Shown here: one piece after another, positions 9,701-16,828 of the stretch
Numbering within the stretch: the first letter of the stretch is position 1
Layout of the letters: each line of letters starts with the position of its first letter
DNA from: Rodentolepis nana
Taxonomy: Eukaryota > Platyhelminthes > Cestoda > Cyclophyllidea > Hymenolepididae
Direction of reading: 5' to 3'
DNA: 16,828 nucleotides
Assembly (NCBI GenBank): GCA_900617975.1
Contig: UZAE01014080.1
Coordinates: 1-16,828, forward strand
Translations under genes and position numbers: made by a program
Notes under the pieces: model-generated
Told to the model about the DNA's origin: nothing
What the model saw: the letters and a program-made list of their open reading frames with translations, nothing else
The model's database searches: none

Positions 9701-11961
9701 AGAAGCTGGCATAAAGACATTGGTAAAGGCGGTGAATCCAATGCTCTCAGACATCAGACGCCTCCAAGTGATCGGCTCGGATTCGCTTGCATAGTCACAA
9801 CAAATTAGCATTGCTCGGACTACTTGAGCATAGAAGCCGGAGTAGACAAAATTGGAGTACATCACATGTTGTGAGATTTTCTAATAGAGAGAACAGAGTA
9901 TGAATTTCAGTTCACTTCTATTGCAAATTCTTGCATATAAAATAGCAAGCTTTACATTAAAAGACTTGGAGGAGAAACTCAGATTCTGCCTCAATCCTCT
10001 CAAGCACCACTATTGCCATTATAAACAGCATCCATAGCCATCATGTCATCAGTTAGACACATTTTAGAAGTATTAACTGAGGCGCATCAACAGGTCTACA
10101 ATTTTTTGCGTCGAACTACAATTAACTATGCCTCACCTCTCTAGCAGTGTGGTCAAAATTATTTTCACGACGTGACCACAAAATCGTTCATGCACTTGAG
10201 ATGTCCTAAACTGAAGAAGAACAATTGCCAATCAAACAACAAATGACTACTTCTTTCATCTTGATCAATGTGTTTTTGATCCATTGATTCGCTTTGGAAA
10301 ATCGAGAACAGCCACACACTCCAAAAGCTGAAAATCTCCTTTGTCTGGTGATTAAACCAATGACTCCATACTTCCAGGGAACAGGAGGAGTTTAGAAATG
10401 TGTGCTGCCAACGAATGCCACTTCAGGGTGCTTTCACTAGACCAATGTGAGTTTGAGGCATTTTCCACTTGGTCTGAGGACGTATTATACCAAATGGCAG
10501 GCGTTCTGATAGCTATCATTAGCCCTTTAGTTGACTTCAGGCTTCACAGAGGGGAAGGAACATCAAAGTGGAAAAAGTCGAGAGGGGGAGGGAACAGAAG
10601 AGTGCTTCAAAGACGAAGGTAGAAAAAGGTGAGTTGAGTGCCGTGGAAGCATTCGAATATGGCATGCAGTGGGGTCATGGCAGTTTGAAGTCAGAAGTCA
10701 ACTGCCCATTGGTAGACATTTTCGCCGTAGGAATATACGTCAACTTCCGGTTAATAGACTTTTTACCGTATGAGTATACGTTTCCCAGGGTGCACCACGT
10801 GGAGGTAAGTCTATCGCACACCCACCAGGGTGCACCACGTGGAGGTAAGTCTATCGCACACCCCTTGTCAGGGTGCACCACGTGGAGGTAAGTCTATCGC
10901 ACACCCCAGTCTGAAAACATTAGGTAGCGAAATGTTTGAAATGTTTTAGTCAATGAAATTTGACTAACAGCACTTTTACTGATTTCGTTTACTCCACTTT
11001 CCTTCCAAAGAAGCTTGATTTGAGGAGATGACCAAATCGACAAATCAATCAAAACAACAAACACCAATTCGCAAATAGAGTGGAAATGAAATAGCTCAGA
11101 GATGGTGGCAGGTGGTGAAACTTCTTAGTGCCATTTCAATACAAAACATTTGCTGTTTCTTCAATTTCCTATTTTATGACACTCTGCATGTCTAAATCTC
11201 ACAATTTGAAACAGCAACAACATATTGGAATATTTGTCTTTTGAACATTAGAGCAGAAATCAACTGCCCCTTGGCTTATTTAAAGTTATTTTTATCTTCC
11301 CATCAACGCAAACAAGCGTCATGAAAAAGTAAAATTATTACGATTTCATCGATCTTCCATTGAGTGACTCACCAACCAAGGAAGCTTATCCAACAGTGGG
11401 AGGATATAGGCGAGAACCAACAATCCAACAACTTGGGGTAGAACCTTGATTCCTTGAAGACATTTGCCAATTAATGCCATGCCAATCATTATTGCAATTA
11501 TGACACCTGTCAACGTGAGTCCATAGAAGGCAGCCATGATCCCAAGAGATATTAATGCTATCACTTCTCTTTTCTGAAACAATACTGACTAGAGTGAAAA
11601 AGTCACGCATACATGAGGAAAATTGAATAGGTTGAATAGAAAGCAAATGAGAGAGTAAGCAGCAAAGTGGAGCCAAATTGCAAAAACTGACACGAGTTCA
11701 GTGTAGTCTGTTCCTTGTGGATTCTAGAAAATGTAGATGACTAAGAAATGACACTCTATTCACCTCAAATCCCCAGAGTATTCGTCGGGTTTCATAGGAT
11801 ATGGGAGGATACGGTTGTTTCTCTTTTCACGCCATTGAAAATGCATGTTAATAAAAAGGGTTCGGCCTACCTAACTCGATGCTGTAGATTTGATAACCGA
11901 GAAAGAAGATAATGCATAAAGAAGCACTGAGGTAAAGCTCGATGCTAGTGACTTTGTTCAT
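6220..11961 (-). CDS. HHAT: Hedgehog acyltransferase-like MBOAT protein, copy A (11 exons, C-terminally shortened)
   Basis: The family is a multipass ER membrane enzyme that puts palmitate on the N-terminal Cys of Hedgehog. Exons, 5' to 3': 11961-11871, 11822-11764, 11723-11613, 11573-11373, 9880-9653, 9050-8545, 7989-7954, 7597-7431, 6887-6799, 6727-6580, 6257-6220. All introns are GT..AG and phases agree throughout; the sum is 1674 nt, or 557 residues (human HHAT has 493). The order and spacing of similarity to HHAT run from the N-terminal membrane segment (residues 8-26), through WGFENPQGTDY in exons 2-3, to FDIGLYNFLKYYVYIP across exons 7-8 and NRFSPAWEHRIRTG in exon 10. D402 and H460 align with the catalytic D339 and H379 of human HHAT. 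Oddities: hydrophilic insertions at about 332-372 and 417-434, HHW where human has HGG, and an early stop in exon 11 that removes the last membrane segment kept in copy B. The exon 6 start and exon 11 are the least certain; a different last exon is possible. Confidence 0.85.
10484..10908 (-). mobile_element. Composite non-autonomous retroposon, copy 1 (older)
   Basis: This copy is homologous to 14151-14869. On the minus strand the 5' end has three tandem monomers (10786-10906). Next come two copies of a ~42-bp unit (GTATACTCATACGG... and GTATATTCCTACGG..., about 10690-10775), then a conserved body, one unit of the purine/pyrimidine-asymmetric minisatellite (about 10543-10600) and a conserved 3' block ending GCCATTTGG. 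Flanks GTCTGAGGACGT (10472-10483) and GTCTGAAAACAT (10909-10920) match at 9 of 12, the three differences all being transitions, so they look like an aged 12-bp target duplication. It inserted in intron 4 of gene A in the sense orientation. No protein is encoded that I can recognise, so it would need another element's machinery. Confidence 0.7.
10786..10906 (-). repeat. Three tandem 5' monomers with CACGTG E-box
   Basis: A core of about 36 bp, plus strand CAGGGTGCACCACGTGGAG followed by GTAAGTCTATCGCACACCC, occurs three times starting at 10786, 10826 and 10869 (periods 40 and 43). The three cores are identical; only the 3-7 nt linkers differ. Each holds the palindromic E-box CACGTG. On the plus strand each also holds a perfect 5' splice-site consensus, GAG|GTAAGT. 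Confidence 0.9.
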
Positions 11962-12022
11962 GAAATATTCGTGGTGGCGGTGGTGGTGGTGGTGAAGGAT
12001 AATGCTTACATATGAATTGCAT
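11945..12022 (-). promoter_or_regulatory. Possible upstream ORF overlapping the start of gene A
   Basis: An ATG at 12022-12020 opens a 25-codon frame. It runs through a CACCAC repeat, reading as a short Pro run, and stops at 11947-11945, past the gene A start codon (11961-11959) and out of frame with it. It could lower translation of gene A. It could instead be spliced out, since a GTAAGC donor-like site lies inside it. Confidence 0.25.
11971..11994. repeat. (GGT)n microsatellite in the 5' leader of gene A
   Basis: An imperfect GGT/GTG repeat with one GGC interruption, 10-33 nt upstream of the start codon. On the gene strand it reads as CACCAC repeats. Confidence 0.8.
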
Positions 12023-12474
12023 TGTGAGTGTGTAAGAAGTGTGCGAGTTTAAGCACTTGTTTGTTGTAAGCTCATTGGATGGTGGTGCGGGAAAGTTCGA
12101 GCAATGTACCCACTCACTCAATTGCGTGCACCATAAACATAATTAAAACGTTTTCACTATTGCCGCATAAATATTATCTACAAATTTCTCAAACCTAAAA
12201 ATTAAAGCAGCAAATCACTCTTACTACACTATCAATCAATTTTTGGTGCTTTTATTAAACCCCAAGCAGTTAGTCCTATAACAACTTTCTACTTATAATA
12301 ATGGAGGCGGCAAACTATTTTAAGTAAATCAAATTTTACCTTCTTCGCTTGTGATATTGCATTTGCTATTTAAACGTTAATTCATTCAGGCTTATTTTTT
12401 ATTTTATCTTTATTTCAGTTATGATTATCTGAAAAAGTAGAAGGTAATATTAACTTATTTATTAAGTAATTATA
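11995..12474. other. Upstream region of gene A, no gene
   Basis: AT-rich sequence that should hold the promoter of gene A. I see no clear TATA box or other decisive element. Poly-A/T-rich tracts dominate from about 12280 onward. Confidence 0.5.
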
Positions 12475-12769
12475 ATATAGTTCCTTCATCGCTTGTGCGC
12501 ACTCTAGGATCAGGAGTTGCGGCCGTACAACCAGTGGCCAATTAGAAGCCTTCGTTTGTTTAACCTTATCCGCCATGCTGATTATGACTCAGTTCCCTGT
12601 TTGGACACGACCTACAAGATACTGAATAAATGTGTTCCATGCGGTACAACTGCATCCTCTGTAGCTGGACTATAGCTTATCTAGTTCTGGGAGTCTAGCT
12701 GGGTGTTGGAGAATCTGCCACAGAGATTTCTGAGCCACTCAGGCTTTATTAGTGTAGCGATCCTCTATA
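12475..12769 (+). repeat. Degenerate solo LTR related to the intact element
   Basis: This stretch is collinear with the 331-bp LTR in the same orientation. Shared blocks are TTCATCGCNTGNGCG, TGCGGCCGTACAACC, GTTTAACC...TCCGCCATG, AGTTCCCT, CTGAATAAATG, GCGGTACAACT, AATCTGCCA followed by CAGAGATTTCTGAG, and a final TAGCGATCC. No primer site or gag follows on the right and no pol precedes on the left, so it is a solo or fragmentary LTR. The divergence suggests an older subfamily. Ends are approximate and I cannot identify a target duplication. Confidence 0.85.
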
Positions 12770-14138
12770 TTACTGATGACTAATATCCATTAGAATGACC
12801 TAATTTAATCTAATTTTAATGGCTGGCATCAAAGATAAAACTACTTGAATGAGGGTACTTACATGATCCTTGTGAATTATTATTTGCATCTGCTCAGTTG
12901 AACATTTTCTTACACAAAACAAGGCAAAAGTTCACCCAAAAGCCCGCTCCATGGAATTCGCATTTGCGGAATTAACCACCAGATGATCGTTATTAAAACC
13001 TTGAGACGAACTTCAGAATTTGTAGGGCTTATTTCATGCCTGTGTCCACCTGATGTCTGCTTTGACAACGGTGGCGTCAATGAGATGAAAATGCAACACT
13101 GTGAAAGTGGTAATGGAAAGGTTACGCAATAATACCTGTCCATATCCATGAATTTTGAATGAACCTAATATAGGTAAGAACAGTTATTGCATACACAACA
13201 GAATAACTACACTAGTACTTCAGAAATTTCAACGAATTTAAATGAATTATTGACCTTTATCACAATATTGATGAAATGTTGATTGGTAGTTTGCTTTCCC
13301 TGTGGAAGGTCAATTTACCTCCCCCCCCCCCCCCCCAACAACAAAAAAGTAGGGCTGGCTGAAATTACGGTTTTATGTTCACAGTGCCGATTGTCTCTGC
13401 AGAATCTACGAACTCATATGGATCCTTCGTAAATCCTATTGAACCAAGCACCATTCCCTATACATTGGGACCTTCGTATTTGAAGTGTCGATGAAATAGC
13501 ATTGATGTGTATATTTTATATAAGGGCCTAAGTAAGCGAAACAATGATACTACTTTCAACTTTAAGTAGCCGTTCAACTTAAAACTAACCTACAATGTGT
13601 ATACCTGACTAAATTTCATCATTTGATTACATGACAAACAAGCGGATCAAATTGTAGTGGAGAGTTATAAACAAATTCATTGAACCAAAGAGTACATGCA
13701 GTTTTAAACTTAAAGGTAACTTGAGTATATCGTCAAATTTATTGATTTTCACGAGGGTTAGTAAAAATTATACCAATGGATGTGTAATAAATACAAACAA
13801 TTGGCTAATTTTGGCTATTGATTGATATAGGGAGCACAATGCAGGGCAACTAAGACTCTCCACATAGGTAATGCAAGCCAAATCTTCCTTTATGGGGTCA
13901 TTATTATCAAAAAAGTTAAGCGGGAAAGGTGCCTGGAAAGTTTTAATGAACCACCCTATTTGTGCTGTATATAGAATATGACTTTCTAATAAGTCATATG
14001 CATTAAATGGCGTTGAACGAGCACTCAATTAAAGATAAATATGCTATAGACTAATTCCTGGTGAAATAGATATAAGATTTAAAATTTGACCTTGAAATGA
14101 GTTCAGTTTTCGATTTGCTATTTCCTTGAATGATGCCA
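12770..14138. other. Intergenic DNA between gene A and the upstream copy
   Basis: No gene that I can support. Open frames on the minus strand at 12910-13149 and 13768-14028 have no recognisable domain. A run of 16 C residues lies at 13321-13336. The sequence is otherwise AT-rich and unremarkable. Confidence 0.5.
13321..13336. repeat. Poly-C tract (16 nt)
   Basis: Uninterrupted run of 16 C followed by an A-rich stretch. It is likely to vary in length and to be error-prone in assembly. Confidence 0.95.
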
Positions 14139-14150
14139 CTTTTAGGTACA

Positions 14151-14869
14151 TTTATTTATTTTAAATGGCAGGCGTTATGATAGGTATCATTAGCCCTTTA
14201 GTTGACTTCGGGCTTCACAGAAAGGAAGAGGAACATCAAAGTGGCAAAAAGTCGAGAGGGGACAGAACAAGCTTCACAGAAAGGAAGATGAACATCCAAG
14301 TGGTAAAAAGGCTTCACAGAAAGGATGAGGAACACCAAAGTGGCAAAAAGTCATACATACAGAAAGGAAGAGGAACACCAAAGTGGCAAAAAGTCGAGAG
14401 AGGGGGACAGAATAATGATTCACAGACGTAAAAGAGACAGGCCTTCACAGAAGGAAGGTTCATCAAAGTAGCAGAAAGTCCAAGGGTTGAGGGAAGGTGC
14501 ATCAAAGTAGCAGAAAGTCGAGGGGTAGAAGAGGGAAGGTCCATCAAAGTAGAAGAAAGTCAAGGGGTGGGAAAGGAAAATGAACATCAAAGTGGCAAAA
14601 AATCGAGAGGGGTAAACAGAAGAGTGATTCACAGATGTAAAAGAGACAGACAGACTGACACAAAGTCAGAATAATGATTCACAGACGTAAAAGAGACAGA
14701 CAGACAAAGGTAAAAAAAGGTGAGTACTGTGGAATTAGTAGAACGTGAAATGCGGTGGGGTCTTGGTAGTTTGAAGTCAGAAGTCAACTGCCGATTAATA
14801 GACTTTTTTGCCGTATGAGTATACGTTCCCCAGAGTGCACCACGTGGAGATAAGTCTATCGCACACCCG
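14151..14869 (-). mobile_element. Composite non-autonomous retroposon, copy 2 (younger, perfect 12-bp target duplication)
   Basis: CTTTTAGGTACA occurs at 14139-14150 and again at 14870-14881, directly flanking the block, which is a 12-bp target-site duplication of the kind made by LINE-type retroposition. Read on the minus strand the element starts CGGGTGTGCGATAGACTTA with one E-box monomer, has one ~42-bp unit (GTATACTCATACGG...) and a body shared with copy 1, then an expanded minisatellite, a conserved 3' block, and ends in an A-rich tail (AAAATAAATAAA) next to the duplication. No protein domain is seen. The layout of 5' tandem units, central variable repeat and A-rich tail recalls SVA-type elements in architecture only. 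Confidence 0.8.
14207..14710. repeat. Purine-rich minisatellite inside retroposon copy 2
   Basis: Variant units built on ACATCAAAGTGGCAAAAAGTC with leading CTTCACAGAAAGGAAGAGG and trailing GAGAGGGG recur at irregular 40-60 bp spacing, about seven to eight times. A second motif, GATTCACAGACGTAAAAGAG plus ACAGACAGAC, recurs near 14417, 14630 and 14676. The plus strand is strongly purine-biased. Copy 1 has only about one unit at the same place. Confidence 0.85.
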
Positions 14870-14918
14870 CTTTTAGGTACAAAAAATTCAGTTTCGTTCC
14901 ATTTGACTTTAATTCTCA

Positions 14919-14952
14919 CCCCCTTTCCCACCCCCAATCCCCCCTCCCCTCC
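14919..14952 (-). other. G-quadruplex-prone tract
   Basis: On the plus strand, C-runs of 5, 3, 5, 6 and 4 are separated by 3, 1, 3 and 1 nt (14919-14949), followed by T and CC. The minus strand therefore meets the usual G3+ with 1-7 nt loop rule with runs to spare. It lies 38 nt outside the 5' end of retroposon copy 2, beyond the target duplication. Confidence 0.6.
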
Positions 14953-15895
14953 AAAATTCTATATTCATCATAGGAGCTGAATGTTGTAAAAACGAAGTAC
15001 TCCAACTCTAATATGGCACGGATAGCTACTACTAATGCAAAATTTACTCCACAATACACCTGTAATAACGTGAGTAATTGACTAAATCGCACTTGATGTC
15101 AACCCGTTGTCACTTTGTATCTAACATAGAATTGCCGGCTTCATGAGTGAGTAAAGGAGAAGGATATTGTTGTGACTTTTATCTATCAGTATACGATCCA
15201 TACATCTACTGTAACTGCTCAATCATATAGTCGTGTTGAGATATCCTACCAGACTAAGAGTTCTAGCAGGTTTGCTAAACATGAAGAGAGGAAACTCTGT
15301 TCAAGCAGTCACGAAACGCCACCTTATTCTGCACTTACGTTTATCCTAATTATGCGCTAAGCAACAGGATGCCTGTGAATTCTTATTTAGTAGTCACCAA
15401 GTGGACGACAATTTAATCCATTGACTAGCACTGGAGTTCGAGAGATCTAATGAGGAGGTGGAGGGTGTGGTGGGGGGGGGGACATTCAGTGTGCTTACTG
15501 TTGATCATCTTGAGAGGTCGATGCATTGATATTCCCCAGAGACTCGGCTTCAGGATACCTCCCTCCAATCAACTCAGACATTGTTGAGAATGTCTGCAAT
15601 ATGCCTGGAAAACTGGAATTTCATCATTTACAGCTCAAAAATAACTCCAATTGTTAAGTTTGTCACCACATTTCCCTCTCAATTATGTCTGAGCAATAAA
15701 AGATGGTTGGAGCTCAAGTTGAAAGGTGCGTGAACTGAGTATTTTCGGAGCCGACCACAACATTAAAGAAAGTTAAATATGAAGTCAATAGAGAACATGG
15801 AAAATACCAGATTTATTAGGGTGCTATCTTTAAAGGGGTCATTTTTTCAGCTGGAAAACCCAAATAGGTGCACTCAATCATAAAACGTTGATCTC
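14953..15895. other. Intergenic DNA downstream of gene B, no confident gene
   Basis: I see no recognisable gene. A minus-strand open stretch at 14916-15059, opening just after a good acceptor (TTATTACAG), has faint similarity to exon 5 of the HHAT-like gene and may be a decayed fragment. A run of 10 G lies at 15472-15481. AATAAA on the minus strand at 15812-15817 could serve gene B, about 250 nt past its stop. Confidence 0.4.
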
Positions 15896-16825
15896 ATTTT
15901 CATTGTGACTAGGTATGGTAATTGCTGGGCACTGTATGATATGCACAATATGAGGAAGAAATTGTCTAAAATGAGAAATACAATAAATTGATTAAATCGC
16001 TCAACAAAATGTAGCAAAGTTGCACAGGCAAATGAAACAATAGTAATCAAATCGATTATGATGCAATCAGAAGTCAAACAATTGACTAGGTTCTAGAGAA
16101 TAGTAGGAGTGATTCAAACATAGTTGCCTTCGATCAATTGCTTCAATCATATTCCATTCAAACACAATACCCACTTTGATTCCAGTATGCAACGCATTCA
16201 AAAAAATGAGTCCACAAGTGCCAAAAGGCTTAGGCACGAAATCTCTCATCACTAATGTCTTGACTGCTAACTGTCCCGTAGAATACATTATCGTTTTGTC
16301 TTCGCGTGGCTTTGGAAATAGTACCACAATAAATAGAACTTGTGGATTGTGTAATACGCAAACGCATTCCAGAGAACTGTAAATACGAAATCAGCACAAT
16401 TTTGTACCTCAATTTATATTATCTATGTCAACATTTCAGTGTTTTGGCCAATTGATCTCAACTTTGCACTATTCTCAGTACCTTCATGCTGTCAAAGTCA
16501 TGTGAAATACGTTGATCATAATTGTGAATGATTTGATAGAGCCAATAATGCAGGTTTGTGCAATAAATTTGACAAGTCAACTTACATGGATGTGTAAGTA
16601 TGGTTTTCATCAGGAAATCACCAGTTGTGTAGTTAGTGACAAAGTAGAGGAAACTGATGAGGTTGGCAACTTGAAGTAGAGCACAGGCTCCTGTTCGAAT
16701 ACGATGTTCCCAGGCTGGCGAAAAACGGTTCACCTGTTAGAATCACAATGGGAAAACGATTTGACATTGTGGCACATTCTTCAGAGTCGTGGCTTATTTC
16801 TACTCTTCAAGTTATTACAACTCAC
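15896..16825. repeat. Segmental tandem duplication, copy B end (matches 5908-6798)
   Basis: Partner of the block at 5908-6798. Intron 10 has the same length (322 nt) in both copies. Intron 9 is 92 nt here (16734-16825) against 71 nt in copy A, through an extra segment of about 21 nt. The match continues to the right edge of the window, so the duplication extends beyond it. Confidence 0.9.
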
Positions 16826-16828
16826 CAA
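16067..16828 (-). CDS. HHAT: Hedgehog acyltransferase-like MBOAT protein, copy B (3' end only)
   Basis: Partial gene running off the right edge. Visible exons are 16828-16826 (the last 3 nt of exon 9), 16733-16586 (exon 10, 148 nt as in copy A) and 16263-16067 (last exon with stop). Exon 10 differs from copy A at about four residues (for example Leu for Phe in the VAN-x-ISFLY segment). The last exon joins in phase 1 after TGDFLMKTILTHP and encodes a hydrophobic segment, FGTCGLIFLNALHTGIKVG, that lines up with the final membrane helix of human HHAT, then a ~30-residue tail. Copy A lacks this segment. The acceptor of the last exon (GTTAGCAG) has a weak pyrimidine tract, so its start is less certain. 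Gene B should begin about 10 kb further right, near 21.9 kb if the copies are collinear. Confidence 0.8.

Larger units (their letters stand above)
9881..11372 (-). other. Intron 4 of gene A (1492 nt) hosting a retroposon
   Basis: The intron is bounded by donor GTGAGT (complement of 11367-11372) and a pyrimidine-rich acceptor ending TATTAG (complement of 9881-9886). It contains retroposon copy 1 at 10484-10908 and nothing else I recognise. The other long introns (9051-9652, 7990-8544, 7598-7953, 6888-7430, 6258-6579) show no separate gene. Confidence 0.75.

Noticed and set aside
10398..10891. Plus-strand open frames across retroposon copy 1
   Set aside because: They read antisense through a repetitive element, have no recognisable domain, and are not preserved in copy 2.
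12910..13149. Open frames resembling a transposase snippet (DATVVKADIRWTQ in another frame)
   Set aside because: The similarity is short, the frame has several stops, and no terminal repeats or second domain are present.
14314..14632. Minus-strand open frames with repeated FCYFD-PS-like peptides
   Set aside because: They are translations of the minisatellite units. The unit length is irregular and the frames do not stay consistent across units.
15490..15595. Minus-strand ATG-initiated short exon (MSELIGGRYPEAES...) with GTAAGC donor
   Set aside because: About 28 codons with no homologue I recognise and no partner exons nearby. Splice-like signals of this quality occur by chance.

Overview
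The window reads as eukaryotic, most likely flatworm, nuclear DNA. Coding is sparse, there are spliced genes with GT..AG introns, and mobile elements are dense. Two things suggest a flatworm (inference, not proof). The LTR element carries the C-x2-H-x9-C-x3-C Gag knuckle and tRNA-Trp primer site of the CsRn1 clade, first described from a liver fluke. The host gene has ~40-nt introns at its 5' end and 0.3-1.5 kb introns later, a pattern reported for schistosomes.

Layout: 1-759 is left flank. 760-5679 is a complete Ty3/gypsy (CsRn1-type) LTR retrotransposon with LTRs identical by eye and a 4-bp target duplication. Its gag and pol overlap in the -1 frame, with a slippery heptamer and a predicted pseudoknot at the junction. 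The element sits inside one unit of a ~200-bp tandem repeat, and the neighbouring unit serves as an empty-site reference.

6220-11961 (minus strand) is an 11-exon gene that I assembled by splice sites and phase. It encodes an MBOAT-family Hedgehog acyltransferase (HHAT/Rasp-like) of 557 residues. A second copy (gene B) lies upstream on the same strand about 10.0 kb away and enters the window at 16828. Only its last two exons and 3 nt of a third are visible. Copy B keeps the C-terminal membrane segment, whereas copy A stops early in the last exon, so the pair looks like a tandem duplication in which A has lost its C-terminus.

Intron 4 of gene A (10484-10908) and the intergenic region (14151-14869) each hold one copy of an apparently undescribed composite retroposon, read on the minus strand. 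It has tandem 5' monomers, a central minisatellite, an A-rich 3' end and 12-bp target-site duplications (perfect in one copy, 9/12 in the other). Its layout recalls primate SVA elements but it is unrelated in sequence. A degenerate solo LTR related to the intact element's LTR lies at about 12475-12769. The remaining intergenic DNA shows homopolymer tracts, a G-quadruplex-prone tract and no confident gene.
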